Below, in pieces: positions 55,070 through 64,000 of a DNA stretch of 64,000 nucleotides (position 1 is the stretch's first letter; every line of letters begins with the position of its first letter). A model generated the notes under the pieces. It was not told the DNA's origin. It did not search any database and was given only the letters and a program-made list of their open reading frames with translations. The stretch spans positions 434,001-498,000 of the forward strand of contig NZ_QHGY01000001.1 of NCBI RefSeq assembly GCF_003254665.1. The letters run 5' to 3'. The stretch comes from Billgrantia lactosivorans (lineage in GTDB: Bacteria; Pseudomonadota; Gammaproteobacteria; Pseudomonadales; Halomonadaceae). A program made the translations under genes and the position numbers.

Positions 55070-56461
55070 TCAGTGCATGGGGGCCGCACTCGGCGTATCC
55101 GCGCGCGCGACATCCAGCCGTCGGCTCAGGCTGCGCCACGCCACCAGCCCCACCAGCGCATTGGCCAGGAACAGCCCGATGAAGATGCCCTGGGTACCGG
55201 CCACCACACCGCCCAGCCAGGCCAGCGGCACCGTGAGCAGGAACAGCCGGATCACCGAGAGGCGCATGGCGCGGGTGGGTTCGTGCAGGGCGTTGAACGA
55301 GGATACCGCGAGAATCACAACGCCCTGGGCGCCGAGGCCCAGCGGCACCCACCACAGGAAGCTGCGCAGTACCTCGGCCATCTCGGCGCTTGTGGCATAG
55401 CTGGCCATCAGCCAGGGGGCGAGCAGTTGCAGCAGCAGCCAGACGCCGAGCTGCCACGCCAGCACGAAGGCGAAGCAGCCGAGGATGGCGCGACGCACGC
55501 GGTCGTGCTGTCCGGCCCCGGCGTTCTGGCTGACCATGGGCGGCAGCGTCATGGAGAGCGCCAGCACGCCGATCTGGGCGATGGCCTCGATCCGGGTGCC
55601 GACGCCGTAGCCGGCCACGGCCTGATGCCCGTGACCGGCGACGATACGCGTGACGAGAGCCAGCGCCAGCGGCGTGAAGACGCTGGTGATCGCCGCCGGC
55701 ACGGCAATCCGCGAGAGCTCGCGCCACGACGCCATCAGGCCGCTCGGCGTGAGCCGGCGCAGGTCGAGGCAGTCGCGCAGTTCACGCTGCCAGAACAGCG
55801 CCGCGGTCATGGCGGCCCAGCTCAGCACCGTGGCCAGCGCGGCCCCCTGTACGCCGAGTGCCGGCAGCGGTCCCACGCCGAAGATCAGCAGCCAGTCGAG
55901 CAATCCGTTGAGCAGCGCGGCCAGCGCCATCATCAAGCCGGGTACCAGCGTGTTGCCCTGAGCGCGCAGCACGCTGTTGAGGACGCGCGGCACGATCACC
56001 GCGGCCGCCCCGAGGTACCAGGTGCCCATGTAGTCACGGATGTGCGGCAGCAGAGCGGCATCGGCCCCCAGCAGGCCAAACAGCGGTTCGAGGGTGGCCA
56101 GGCCCAGCACGCTCAGCAGCACGCCGACCGCCAGTGCCAGCAGCGCGGCATCGGTGGCGCGTCGCCTGACCGTCGCGAAGTCGCCCTGCCCCAGCCTACG
56201 CGCCACGACCGCCGAGGTGCCGATGCCCAGCCCGATGGCCAGACTGATCACCGCGAACACCACCGGGAAGGTGAACGACACCGCCGCCAGCGGCTGCGGC
56301 CCCAGCCGCGAGACGAACCAGGTGTCGACCAGGTTGAAGCTCATCATGGCGATCATGCCGCCCACCACGGGCAGGCACTTGCGCAGCAGGGTCAGGGCGA
56401 TGGGCCCTTCGAGCAGCTCACGGCGCATGGGGCGCGCTGCGGGAGAGGGTGGCGGGGACAT
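55070..56461 (-). CDS. MATE family efflux transporter
   Basis: The 463-residue multidrug/toxin extrusion protein has about 12 membrane helices in two six-helix halves. The first helix region LPVVGGMIAMMSFNLVDTWFVSRLG and the GIGTSAVVARRLGQGDF segment are typical of the DinF/NorM superfamily. It exports cationic compounds using Na+ or H+. ATG 56461 or the ATG 11 codons later may be the start. It sits between gcdH and the valine genes on the same strand but has no obvious link to catabolism. Confidence 0.88.
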   Translation of the reverse strand: MSPPPSPAARPMRRELLEGPIALTLLRKCLPVVGGMIAMMSFNLVDTWFVSRLGPQPLAAVSFTFPVVFAVISLAIGLGIGTSAVVARRLGQGDFATVRRRATDAALLALAVGVLLSVLGLATLEPLFGLLGADAALLPHIRDYMGTWYLGAAAVIVPRVLNSVLRAQGNTLVPGLMMALAALLNGLLDWLLIFGVGPLPALGVQGAALATVLSWAAMTAALFWQRELRDCLDLRRLTPSGLMASWRELSRIAVPAAITSVFTPLALALVTRIVAGHGHQAVAGYGVGTRIEAIAQIGVLALSMTLPPMVSQNAGAGQHDRVRRAILGCFAFVLAWQLGVWLLLQLLAPWLMASYATSAEMAEVLRSFLWWVPLGLGAQGVVILAVSSFNALHEPTRAMRLSVIRLFLLTVPLAWLGGVVAGTQGIFIGLFLANALVGLVAWRSLSRRLDVARADTPSAAPMH

Positions 56462-56532
56462 GACATCTCGCTACGGGGAACGGGCACAGGATTGTGCCCG
56501 TTCCACGGCAAATCGCCAAAGCGGACGAGGCG

Positions 56533-57429
56533 TCATTCTCCGGCGCGATAGAGCTTCTGGATGCTGGAGAAATCCAGCCCGCCGTTGCCCTGGGCCGCGT
56601 GCAGGGCGAACAGGTTGCGCGCCTGGGAGCCCATCGGCACCGTGGCCTTGCACCCCAGCGCCAGTTCCCAGGCCAGCCCCAGGTCCTTGGCCATCAGGTC
56701 GGTCAAGAAGCCACCCTGGTAGTCGCGCGAGGCGGCGGAGTTCTCCATCACGCCGGGCCAGGGGTTGTAGACGTTGAGTGCCCAGTTGCCGCCGCTGCTC
56801 TGCTTTATGATCTCGGACAGCACGGCCGGGTCGAGCCCGTTCTTGACCCCCAGCGCCAGGGCCTCGGCGGTGCCGCTCATGAGAATGCCGAGCAGCATGT
56901 TGTTGCAGATCTTGGCGACCTGGCCGGCCCCCACCTCGCCGGCATGGAAGATGTTCTTGCCCATGCCCTCGAGCACCGGCCTGGCCTGCTCGAAGCCGGC
57001 CTGGCTGCCCCCGACGATGAAGGTCAGGGTGCCGGCCTGGGCACCGCCCACGCCACCGGAAACCGGCGCATCGAGATAGGTCAGGCCGCGCGTCCGGGCG
57101 GCTTCGCCGAACACCCGGGCATCCTCCGGCGAGATCGTCGAAGCATCGATGATCAACGGCTTGTCGTTCAGCGCCTCGAACAGCCCCGGGGAGTCGTCGC
57201 GACCGAGATAGAGCCGGCGCACGTGCTGGCCGGCCGGCAGCATCGAGATGACCACTTCGGCCCCGCTGGCCGCGCTCTGGGCGCTGGCGCAGGCCTGGGC
57301 GCCCGCCTCCGCGAGGCGTTGCATGGCGGCGTCGACGAGGTCGAAGACGCTCACCTCGTGGCCGGCCTTGACCAGATTGAGGGCCATCGGGGCGCCCATG
57401 TTGCCGAGTCCGATGAAGGCGATTTTCAT
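56533..57429 (-). CDS. mmsB: 3-hydroxyisobutyrate dehydrogenase
   Basis: The 298-residue NAD enzyme opens KIAFIGLGNMGAPMALNLVKAGH (Rossmann GxGxxG), carries the DAPVSGGVGGAQAGTL substrate motif near 120-135, and the catalytic Lys in VAKICNNMLLG near 170. The KQSSGGNWAL segment is specific to this enzyme. It oxidises 3-hydroxyisobutyrate to methylmalonate semialdehyde in valine breakdown. CAGGAG precedes ATG 57429; a longer open frame running into the hydrolase gene is not coding. It is third in the operon, 77 bp after the hydrolase. Confidence 0.93.
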   Translation of the reverse strand: MKIAFIGLGNMGAPMALNLVKAGHEVSVFDLVDAAMQRLAEAGAQACASAQSAASGAEVVISMLPAGQHVRRLYLGRDDSPGLFEALNDKPLIIDASTISPEDARVFGEAARTRGLTYLDAPVSGGVGGAQAGTLTFIVGGSQAGFEQARPVLEGMGKNIFHAGEVGAGQVAKICNNMLLGILMSGTAEALALGVKNGLDPAVLSEIIKQSSGGNWALNVYNPWPGVMENSAASRDYQGGFLTDLMAKDLGLAWELALGCKATVPMGSQARNLFALHAAQGNGGLDFSSIQKLYRAGE

Positions 57430-57506
57430 GCGAGCAGCTCCTGATCGTTGCTTGAATTGTGTGTGTTGTTGGCGTCGCCACGGCGCAACGCCGGTCGCCT
57501 CCCGGC

Positions 57507-58661
57507 TCAGCCGACGCGGTGCCCGGCGCCGAGATCGCGCAGCGGGTGCTCCTCCGCGCTCCAGAGGGGGGCCAGCAGCGCCTGCAGGTCCGCCTCGGGC
57601 ACGCTCTCGACGCTCGCATGCCGCCACCTGGGGTTCTTGTCCTTGTCGATCAACAATGCCCGAACCCCCTCGGCGATGTCGCCCTGGCGGCAGCACTGCA
57701 CCGAGAGATTGAGCTCGTCGCGGAAGGCATCCGCCAGGCTGGTGCAGCGATGCCGCTCGAGCATGCGCCAGACCAGGTGCGCGCTCAGCGGACTGCCGGC
57801 CGCGAGCCGCTTGCGGTTGGCGACCAGCCAGGCATCGTCGCGGTCGTCCTTCAGGATACGCCCGACCGCCGCGGCGGCATCGACCTGGCCGACGAGCGCC
57901 TGGAGATGGTCGAGCAGCGGCCAGACCCGCGCCGAGGGCGCCTCGCTGCGAGCCTCGAGCTCGTCGAGGACCCGCTGCACGCCGGCCTGCAGCTCGCGAG
58001 GGGTGCGCGAGCCGTAGTCGGCTCCGCCCAGGGCCGTGAGCAGCGCGTCGCGGCGCTCGCGCGGCACGAAGTGGTCCGCCAGCCCCAGGTCGAGCGCATC
58101 GCGGGCGTTGAGCTGGGCCCCGGTGATGCCGAGGTAGGCGCCAACCCCCGGTGGCATGCGGTTGAGGAACCAGCTGGCGCCGATGTCGGGGTAGAGGCCG
58201 ATGGTGATCTCGGGCATGGCGATCAGCGTGGTCTCGGTGACCAGGCGACGCGACGCCCCGGCCAGCAGGCCCAGGCCGCCGCCCATGACGATGCCGTCGC
58301 CCCATACCAGGATGGGCTTGGGGTAGGTGTGAATGCGGTAGTCGAGGCGGTATTCCGTGGTGAAATAGGCCTCGGCGAAGAGGCTGTCGCGCCCGGCGCC
58401 GGGATCGTCGCCCTCCTCGGTCATGGAGCGGTACAGCGCCACCACGTCGCCACCGGCGCAGAAGGCCTTCTCCCCGGCCCCCTCCAGCCACACCGCGACG
58501 ACACTGCGATCCACCGCCCAGGCCTCGAGCTTGGCGTCGAGCTGTCGCGCCATCTCAAGCGACAGCGCATTGAGCGACTTCGGTGCGTTGAGCGTGGCGA
58601 CGCCGATCCTGCCGCCGTCGCGGGTCGGCAGCTCATCGAAGATGACCGCAAGTTCCGTCAT
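57507..58661 (-). CDS. 3-hydroxyisobutyryl-CoA hydrolase (crotonase family)
   Basis: The 384-residue crotonase-fold enzyme has the oxyanion segments KAFCAGGDV near residue 65 and GGGLGL near 127, and the MPEITIGLYPDIGASWFLNRMPP stretch that marks HIBCH-type hydrolases, with the catalytic Glu and Asp in it. The C-terminal half is longer than in plain enoyl-CoA hydratases, as in HIBCH. It releases 3-hydroxyisobutyrate from its CoA ester. It starts 13 bp after the acyl-CoA dehydrogenase stop. Confidence 0.9.
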   Translation of the reverse strand: MTELAVIFDELPTRDGGRIGVATLNAPKSLNALSLEMARQLDAKLEAWAVDRSVVAVWLEGAGEKAFCAGGDVVALYRSMTEEGDDPGAGRDSLFAEAYFTTEYRLDYRIHTYPKPILVWGDGIVMGGGLGLLAGASRRLVTETTLIAMPEITIGLYPDIGASWFLNRMPPGVGAYLGITGAQLNARDALDLGLADHFVPRERRDALLTALGGADYGSRTPRELQAGVQRVLDELEARSEAPSARVWPLLDHLQALVGQVDAAAAVGRILKDDRDDAWLVANRKRLAAGSPLSAHLVWRMLERHRCTSLADAFRDELNLSVQCCRQGDIAEGVRALLIDKDKNPRWRHASVESVPEADLQALLAPLWSAEEHPLRDLGAGHRVG

Positions 58662-58674
58662 GCCACTGTTCTCC

Positions 58675-59847
58675 TCATGATGATTGCAGCGCTTCGATCA
58701 CGCCGTCCGCCAGCAGGCGGCGGGCCACGATCACGCGCATGATCTCGTTGGTTCCCTCGAGGATCTGGTGCACCCGCGTATCGCGCACCATGCGCTCGAG
58801 GGGGAACTCCCTCAGGTAACCATAACCGCCGTGCAGCTGCAGCGCCTCGTTGCAGACGTTGAAGCCCATGTCGGTGGCATGGCGCTTGGCCATGGCGCAG
58901 TAGGCAGTCGCCTCCGGGTCGTCGTGATCGAGCCGCCAGGCGGCATGGCGCACCATCAGCCGGGCCGCGGTCAGCTCGGTGGCCATGTCGGCCAGCTTGA
59001 ACTGCAGCGCCTGGAACTGCGCCAGCTCGCGGCCGAACTGCTTGCGCTCGCCGAGGTAGTTGCGCGCCAGGGTCAGCGCATGCTGGGCGGCCCCCAGCGA
59101 GCAGCTGGCGATGTTCAGTCGGCCCCCGTCGAGGCCCTTCATCGCCAGCTTGAAGCCTTCGCCCTCCTCGCCCAGGCGGTTGGCCACCGGCACCCGCACG
59201 CCGTCGAAGCTGACAAGCCGGGTGGGCTGGCTCTTCCAGCCCATCTTCTCCTCGTTCTTGCCGTATTCGATGCCCGCGGCATCGGCCGGCACCAGGATCG
59301 CCGAGACGCCGCCCGCGCCGCTGTCGGGCGCCCCGGTGCGCGCCATCACCACCATCACGTCGTTGGCGCCGGCGCCGGAGATGAACATCTTGGAGCCGCT
59401 GATGACATACTCGTCCCCTTCGCGCACGGCCCTGGTCCGCAGGCTGGCGGCATCCGAACCGGAGCCCGGCTCGGTCAGGCAGTAGCAGCCCAGGCACTCG
59501 CCGCCGATCAGCCGCTCGACCCAGGTCCGTCGCAGCGCCTCGCTGCCCCAGCTGGCCACCATCCAGGCCACCATGTTGTGGATGGTAAGATAGGCGGTCG
59601 TCGCGATGCAGCCCTGCGAGAGCTGCTCAAAGATCAACGAGGCGTCGAGCCGCGACAGCCCCAGGCCACCACGCTCCTCGGGAATGTAGATGCCGAGGAA
59701 GCCCGCCTCCCCGGCGCGACGGATGACGTCGACCGGAAAGTGCGAGGTGGCGTCCCATTCGGCGGCATGATCGGCCAGCTCCGCCCGCGAGAAGTCTGCG
59801 GCGGCCTGCACGAGCGCCTTCTGGTCATCGGTCAGGGAGAAATCCAT
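58675..59847 (-). CDS. acyl-CoA dehydrogenase, probably isobutyryl-CoA dehydrogenase
   Basis: The 390-residue FAD enzyme has CYCLTEPGSGSDAASL, YVISGSKMFISGAGAND, GGYGYLREFPLERMVRDTRVHQILEGTNEIMR with the catalytic Glu in LEGT near residue 370. Placement before HIBCH and mmsB indicates isobutyryl-CoA as substrate, giving methacrylyl-CoA. ATG 59847 gives the usual MDFSLTDDQKAL start; the frame extends 32 codons further upstream but without family match. First gene of the valine operon, divergent from liuR, with two palindromes in the promoter region. Confidence 0.9.
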   Translation of the reverse strand: MDFSLTDDQKALVQAAADFSRAELADHAAEWDATSHFPVDVIRRAGEAGFLGIYIPEERGGLGLSRLDASLIFEQLSQGCIATTAYLTIHNMVAWMVASWGSEALRRTWVERLIGGECLGCYCLTEPGSGSDAASLRTRAVREGDEYVISGSKMFISGAGANDVMVVMARTGAPDSGAGGVSAILVPADAAGIEYGKNEEKMGWKSQPTRLVSFDGVRVPVANRLGEEGEGFKLAMKGLDGGRLNIASCSLGAAQHALTLARNYLGERKQFGRELAQFQALQFKLADMATELTAARLMVRHAAWRLDHDDPEATAYCAMAKRHATDMGFNVCNEALQLHGGYGYLREFPLERMVRDTRVHQILEGTNEIMRVIVARRLLADGVIEALQSS

Positions 59848-59933
59848 TGCGCTGTCCTCAAGAAATTTGGCGGACCGTTCGTCCGGCAGAATCGGGCCGG
59901 CAGGTTCGGCGAGGCCGCGCCCCATCGCCAACC

Positions 59934-59953
59934 AACCTAGCACTTGCTAGGTT
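59934..59953. promoter_or_regulatory. 20-bp palindrome, TetR-type operator candidate
   Basis: AACCTAGCA and TGCTAGGTT are perfect 9-bp reverse complements around CT. The shape is that of operators bound by TetR-family regulators of acyl-CoA genes. It lies 87-106 bp upstream of the acyl-CoA dehydrogenase start and is distinct from the LiuR-type site 32 bp away. No TetR gene is in the window. Confidence 0.5.
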
Positions 59954-59984
59954 TTATCGCATACCTCCCTTGGTCGACAACTAC

Positions 59985-60000
59985 TTTACGTTAACGTCAA
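59985..60000. promoter_or_regulatory. LiuR operator
   Basis: TTTACGTTAACGTCAA is a near-perfect dyad (7 of 8 positions per arm) and agrees with the reconstructed LiuR motif built on ACGTTAACGT. It sits between liuR (starting 73 bp to the right) and the valine operon, so LiuR probably controls both and itself. Confidence 0.65.
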
Positions 60001-60072
60001 CGTCGTCTAGTGTTGCGGTTAGTGGAGGGACACCGCCAGACGGCCCCGCCCAACTCATAGGACAATTCAGCG

Positions 60073-60516
60073 ATGCGCATATCCAAAGCGGAAGCCACCG
60101 ACTCGGTCAACGGCAGCAGCCTGCCTCGGCAACGTCGTACCTATTCCATAGGCGAGTTGGCCCGAATGTTCGAGGTCACGCCGCGCACCATCCGTTTCTA
60201 TGAGCAGGAGGGCCTGCTGGCACCGGAGCGCCGAGGCCAGACCCGCATCTACCACGAGAAGGACCGCGTTCGCCTCAAGCTGACCCTGCGCGGCAAGCGG
60301 CTGGGCTTCTCGCTGGCCGAGATCCGCGAGGTCATCGAGATGTACGACGCCATGCCCGACGGCAATGCGCGACAGCTCAAGCGGCTGCTGGAGATCCTCG
60401 CCGACAAGCGCAGCAACATGGAGCGCCAGTTGGAGGACATCCGCCTGATGCAGCGCGAGCTCGATGACGTGGAGATGCGCGCCCGCGAGGTGCTCGAACG
60501 CCTCGGCCAGCCCTAG
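60073..60516 (+). CDS. liuR: LiuR, MerR-family regulator of branched-chain acyl-CoA catabolism
   Basis: The 147-residue MerR-type regulator has a winged helix at residues about 22-90 ([46 protein letters not shown]) followed by a dimerisation coiled coil (about 95-140). It lacks metal-binding cysteines. Sequence and context match LiuR, which represses leucine/isovalerate and related genes in proteobacteria. A LiuR-type operator lies in the shared upstream region. Here it is flanked by valine genes and an acyl-CoA ligase instead of the usual liuABCD. Confidence 0.88.
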   Translation: MRISKAEATDSVNGSSLPRQRRTYSIGELARMFEVTPRTIRFYEQEGLLAPERRGQTRIYHEKDRVRLKLTLRGKRLGFSLAEIREVIEMYDAMPDGNARQLKRLLEILADKRSNMERQLEDIRLMQRELDDVEMRAREVLERLGQP

Positions 60517-60631
60517 CGTCCCACCAAGGCGACGCGACGTCCTTGCCACGCCGCACAACGGGTGGGCCCGGTCACGGCGCCCATCGGCAATCGACTACCG
60601 CAGCCAACTGCACAACAAGACGGGTATCACG

Positions 60632-62335
60632 ATGACACGCCAAGCACTTCAAGAACGCGTCACGAACAGCTACGTCAGCGGCATCAGCGATACGCCCTTG
60701 AAGGGCGAGACCATCGGCGACTGCTTCGATGCGACCGTGGCGCGCTTCGCCGATGGCGAGGCCCTGCTCAGCCTGCACCAGGGGCTGCGCTACACCTGGA
60801 AGGAGCTGCAGCAGGCGGTCGACCAGGCCGCCCGGGCCATGCTCGCCCTGGGGGTCAAGAAAGGCGACCGCGTGGGCATCTGGTCGCCCAACTGCGCCGA
60901 GTGGACCATCACCCAGTTCGCCACGGCCAAGATCGGCGCCATCCTGGTCAACATCAACCCCAGCTATCGCACCCACGAGCTGGAGTACGCGCTAAAGCAG
61001 TCCGGCACGTCCACGCTCATCCTGCAGGGCAAGTTCAAGACTTCCGACTACGTGGCCACCCTGGCCGAGCTGGCACCGGAACTGCGCGACGGCGCCCCCT
61101 CCACCTTCGCCAGTGCCCGGCTGCCCGACCTCAAGCGCGTGGTCTGCCTCGACGCCGATCGCGCCCTGACCGGCATGTTCAGCTGGCAGAGCATGCTGGC
61201 CCATGCCGACGAGGTTTCCGCCGCGCACCTGGCCGAGATCCAGGCCACGCTGCAGTTCGACGAGCCGATCAACATCCAGTACACCTCGGGCACCACCGGG
61301 GCGCCCAAGGGCGCCACCCTGTCCCACCACAACATCCTCAACAACGGCTTCTTCGTCGCCCGCACCATGGGCTTCAGCGAGAAGGATCGTCTGGTGATCC
61401 CGGTACCGCTCTATCACTGCTTCGGCATGGTGATGGGCAACCTCGGCTGCATGACCCACGGCGCCACCATGATCTACCCGGGCGACGGCTTCGACCCGGA
61501 GGCCACCCTCAGGGCGGTCTCGGACGAGAAGGCCACGGCGCTCTACGGCGTGCCGACCATGTTCATCGCCGAACTGGAGCATCCCGACTTCGCCCGGTAC
61601 GACCTCTCCAGCCTGCGCACCGGCATCATGGCGGGCTCGATCTGCCCGATCGAGGTGATGCGCAAGGTCATCGACAAGATGAACATGCAGGACGTCACCA
61701 TCTGCTACGGCATGACCGAGACCAGCCCGGTCAGCTTCCAGACCCAGACCGACGCCCCGCTGGAGAAACGCGTGACCACCGTGGGCACGATCCACCCCCA
61801 CCTCGAGGTGAAGCTGGTCAGCCCCGAGACCGGCGCCGTGGTACCGCGCGGCGAGACCGGCGAGCTGTGCACCCGCGGCTACAGCGTGATGCTCGGCTAC
61901 TGGAACAACGAGGAAGCCACCGCCAAGTCGATCGACGGCGCCGGCTGGATGCACACCGGCGACCTGGCGACCATGGACGAGGAAGGTTATGTGGCCATCG
62001 TCGGGCGCATCAAGGACATGATCATCCGCGGCGGCGAGAACATCTACCCGCGCGAGATCGAGGACTTCCTCTACACCCACCCCGCCATCTCCGACGTGCA
62101 GGTGATCGGCGTGCCCGACGAGAAGTACGGCGAGGAGGTGATGGCCTGGGTCAAGCTGGGCGACGGCCAGCAGCTCACCGCCGACGAGCTCAAGGAGTTC
62201 TGCAAGGGCAAGATCGCCCACTACAAGATCCCGCGCTACGTGAAGTTCGTCGACGAGTTCCCGATGACCGTCACCGGCAAGATCCAGAAGTTCAAGATGC
62301 GCGAGGAAGCCACCCACGAGCTGGGCCTGGCCTGA
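60632..62335 (+). CDS. AMP-dependent acyl-CoA synthetase
   Basis: The 567-residue ligase of the ANL superfamily has motifs [11 protein letters not shown] (phosphate loop, near residue 214-224), [25 protein letters not shown] and [20 protein letters not shown], and the C-terminal Lys in [11 protein letters not shown]. It activates a fatty or branched-chain acid to its CoA ester. The divergent pairing with the valine operon and the preceding liuR suggests a short or branched-chain substrate, but this cannot be read from sequence. ATG 60632 is chosen by family start; a longer frame extends back over liuR. It is 115 bp after liuR and may be co-transcribed. Confidence 0.88.
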   Translation: MTRQALQERVTNSYVSGISDTPLKGETIGDCFDATVARFADGEALLSLHQGLRYTWKELQQAVDQAARAMLALGVKKGDRVGIWSPNCAEWTITQFATAKIGAILVNINPSYRTHELEYALKQSGTSTLILQGKFKTSDYVATLAELAPELRDGAPSTFASARLPDLKRVVCLDADRALTGMFSWQSMLAHADEVSAAHLAEIQATLQFDEPINIQYTSGTTGAPKGATLSHHNILNNGFFVARTMGFSEKDRLVIPVPLYHCFGMVMGNLGCMTHGATMIYPGDGFDPEATLRAVSDEKATALYGVPTMFIAELEHPDFARYDLSSLRTGIMAGSICPIEVMRKVIDKMNMQDVTICYGMTETSPVSFQTQTDAPLEKRVTTVGTIHPHLEVKLVSPETGAVVPRGETGELCTRGYSVMLGYWNNEEATAKSIDGAGWMHTGDLATMDEEGYVAIVGRIKDMIIRGGENIYPREIEDFLYTHPAISDVQVIGVPDEKYGEEVMAWVKLGDGQQLTADELKEFCKGKIAHYKIPRYVKFVDEFPMTVTGKIQKFKMREEATHELGLA

Positions 62336-62370
62336 ACGCCCATCGACTTCCGACCGGCCTCGCCGTCACT

Positions 62371-62394
62371 GCGCCCCTGCTTCGCCAGGGGCGC
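62371..62394. terminator. hairpin between convergent ligase and lrp genes
   Basis: GCGCCCCTG (62371-62379) and CAGGGGCGC (62386-62394) form a perfect 9-bp stem with a 6-base loop, 35 bp after the ligase stop. Only a weak T-rich stretch follows. Confidence 0.5.
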
Positions 62395-62516
62395 TATCGT
62401 TTCGACCTCGGCAGCCTGTACAAGAAGCCGACCAGCTACCCTGACCACCGGCGTCGGGGTCCGCCAAGGCCGGGCCCTGAGCGGACGGGGAGCATGGCGA
62501 CACCGCGGGTCTCCGT

Positions 62517-62999
62517 TCAGGCGCCGAAATCCACCGGTACCGGTACCGTCACTTCGTCCTTCACCAGCTCCATCACGACGAAGGAATGCGTCTGGTGGAC
62601 ATTCGGCAAGCGGCCGATCTGCTGGACCAGCACGGCCCGGTAATGGGCAATATCGTGGGTTCTCACCTTGAGCAGGTAGTCGAAATTTCCCGCCACCATG
62701 TAACAACCCTGCACTTCCGGAATGAGACGCACGGCTTCGTTGAAACGATCCAGGGCGTCTTCGCTGGTCTTCTCCATGGTCACCAGCACCACCAGCACAT
62801 GCCCTGCCCCCAACTGCTGCGGGTCGAGGTCGGCGCGGTAGCCGCGGATGATGCCGGCCTGCTCCAGCCGGCGCACGCGCTGCGCGCAAGGCGTCTTGGT
62901 CAGGTTGACCCGGCTGGCCAGCTCGACGATGGAAAGCCGCCCGTTCTCCTGCAGCTGGTTGAGGATACGGCGATCGATACGATCCAGCTTGTTAGCCAT
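62517..62999 (-). CDS. Lrp/AsnC family transcriptional regulator
   Basis: The 160-residue protein has an N-terminal helix-turn-helix (LDRIDRRILNQLQENGRLSIVELASRVNLTKTPCAQRVRRLEQAGII, residues 5-50) and a C-terminal RAM effector domain (about 65-150; GCYMVAGNFDYLLKV). Such proteins bind amino acids and control their transport and catabolism. It is divergent from nhaC over 269 bp and may regulate it. It resembles PutR and Lrp-like activators, but the precise effector is unknown. Confidence 0.9.
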   Translation of the reverse strand: MANKLDRIDRRILNQLQENGRLSIVELASRVNLTKTPCAQRVRRLEQAGIIRGYRADLDPQQLGAGHVLVVLVTMEKTSEDALDRFNEAVRLIPEVQGCYMVAGNFDYLLKVRTHDIAHYRAVLVQQIGRLPNVHQTHSFVVMELVKDEVTVPVPVDFGA

Positions 63000-63268
63000 T
63001 TTGCCTACCTTTTTTCTTTATCAAGGACAAAGGTAAACCAATCTAGCGTTATTTAGAGCCAATTCCTATCGAATCTGGCCAACAATGAGGCTTGTAGCCA
63101 GGTGCTTCCTGGATGACCCGCGACGATCAACCGAGAGGAGGAGACTCGAGTCCCGTAGCGAAACCGGTATCCCGACGTCCAGAGCATGACAACCAGCGTC
63201 GGTCACTGCAGTGCTTGATCCTCAAGCCAACCAAGAACAATGCCAATTCGTCCCAAGGTAAAACTGAC

Positions 63269-64000
63269 ATGAAAAGTCCAACCTCCATCGAGTACCAGCA
63301 GCCAAGCTTGCCGCTGGCACTGACTCCCGTCGTCCTGACACTGCTGGTATTGGCGGTGCAACTGTTCTATTTCGGTGACTTCACCCCGCATATCCCCCTC
63401 GCTATCGGCCTGGCCATCACGGCGCTCGTCGGCGTCAAGCTCGGCTTCCGCTGGAAACAGATCGAGGAGGGCGTCTTCCACGTCATCCACGTCTCCCTGC
63501 CCTCCGTCTCGGTACTGATCTGCGTCGGCATGATCATCGGCGTATGGATCGCCAGCGGCACCGTGCCGACCCTCATCTACTACGGCTTGACGATCCTCTC
63601 GCCGACCATCTTCCTGGCCGCCGCCATGCTGCTGTGTTCGATCGTGTCGCTAGCGCTGGGCACCTCCTGGGGTACCGTCGGCACGGTGGGCCTGGCCCTG
63701 ATGGGCATCGGCGCCGGTTTCGACATCCCCATGTACTGGACCGCCGGTGCGGTGGTCTCGGGTGCCTTCTTCGGCGACAAGGTCTCGCCGCTGTCGGATA
63801 CCACCAACCTCGCCCCGGCGGTCACCGGCACGGATCTCTTCTCCCACATCCGGAACATGATGCCGACGACGATCCCCGCCATGCTGATCGCCTTCGCCAT
63901 CTACCTCGGCGCCGGCTTCACTCTGATCGACGATGGTTCCGCCTCCTTCGAGCGGATCGATGCCATCACTTCTGCGCTGCAGGCGAACTTCACCATCTCT
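63269..64000 (+). CDS. nhaC: NhaC family Na+/H+ antiporter (3' end outside window)
   Basis: The frame runs from ATG 63269 to the window edge, giving 244 residues of N-terminal and central region. Six to seven hydrophobic helices are seen. NhaC signatures are the GTSWGTVGTVGLALMGIG helix (residues about 130-147) and FFGDKVSPLSDTTNLAPAV near 165-183, which carry ion-binding Asp and Ser/Thr residues. It exchanges Na+ for protons or, in some relatives, couples to organic acids or amino acids. AAGG lies 9 bases upstream of the ATG. The neighbouring Lrp-type gene suggests control by an amino acid. Confidence 0.88.
   Translation, partial: MKSPTSIEYQQPSLPLALTPVVLTLLVLAVQLFYFGDFTPHIPLAIGLAITALVGVKLGFRWKQIEEGVFHVIHVSLPSVSVLICVGMIIGVWIASGTVPTLIYYGLTILSPTIFLAAAMLLCSIVSLALGTSWGTVGTVGLALMGIGAGFDIPMYWTAGAVVSGAFFGDKVSPLSDTTNLAPAVTGTDLFSHIRNMMPTTIPAMLIAFAIYLGAGFTLIDDGSASFERIDAITSALQANFTIS

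Noticed and set aside
56533..58491. 652-codon frame extending mmsB upstream through the hydrolase gene
   Set aside because: Only the last 298 codons match a protein; the upstream part is the wrong frame of the hydrolase.

Overview
The window is 64 kb of high-GC DNA from a gammaproteobacterium, most likely a Halomonas-like member of the Halomonadaceae. That assignment is inferred from gene content: pqiABC, ppsA/ppsR, acnB, msrPQ, a cyanide-insensitive-type cydAB with cydDC, a LiuR-type regulator, an NhaC antiporter and an acidic outer-membrane barrel. No rRNA, tRNA, CRISPR array, prophage or complete insertion sequence was seen.

Left end (1-3.1 kb): an AT-richer accessory patch with every recognisable gene on the minus strand. 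It holds a DUF1304 membrane protein cut by the window edge, a small unknown protein followed by an attC-like dyad, a GNAT acetyltransferase, a DUF6998 nuclease-like protein and a truncated short-chain dehydrogenase. It looks like a decayed cassette or island junction. About 750 bp without a gene follow, ending in a perfect 12-bp inverted repeat.

Core 3.2-22.9 kb: a purine permease (NCS2) and an adenine-deaminase-like enzyme; the periplasmic methionine sulfoxide repair pair msrPQ, divergent from a di-haem cytochrome c peroxidase with an upstream ANR/FNR box; the bd-type oxidase operon cydABDC; a Ca2+/Na+ exchanger; the pqiABC envelope lipid-transport operon; rhlE; and an unknown protein coupled to an MFS carrier.

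22.9-30.4 kb: a three-gene ABC exporter (ATPase, FtsX-type permease, HlyD adaptor), type I asparaginase, DUF2789, and an HDOD-GGDEF signalling protein.

30.4-39.8 kb: a block rich in tRNA anticodon-loop modification. It contains trhP (ho5U34) with a structured leader, divergent queC-queE-queD (queuosine precursor) with ykgJ, and miaE (ms2io6A37). Beside miaE is a 1317-residue regulator with the order winged helix, BTAD, degenerate cyclase domain, STAND ATPase, TPR.

40-52.4 kb: acnB with a clear promoter and terminator, an OmpA-type barrel, rraA, a membrane-fused glycerophosphodiesterase, gamma-glutamyltransferase, and divergent ppsA/ppsR.

52.4-62.3 kb: acyl-CoA catabolism. A CoA-transferase with glutaryl-CoA dehydrogenase covers the lysine/glutarate branch. 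Isobutyryl-CoA-type dehydrogenase, 3-hydroxyisobutyryl-CoA hydrolase and 3-hydroxyisobutyrate dehydrogenase cover the valine branch, divergent from liuR and an acyl-CoA ligase. Palindromic operators lie upstream of both dehydrogenases. A MATE exporter sits between the two groups. The right end carries an Lrp/AsnC regulator divergent from an nhaC gene that runs off the window.

Most of the window is ordinary chromosomal core. The best leads for something undescribed are the attC-like site in the left patch, the structured trhP leader, the giant STAND regulator beside miaE, the split-motif QueD-like protein and the uncharacterised palindromes upstream of gcdH and the valine operon.
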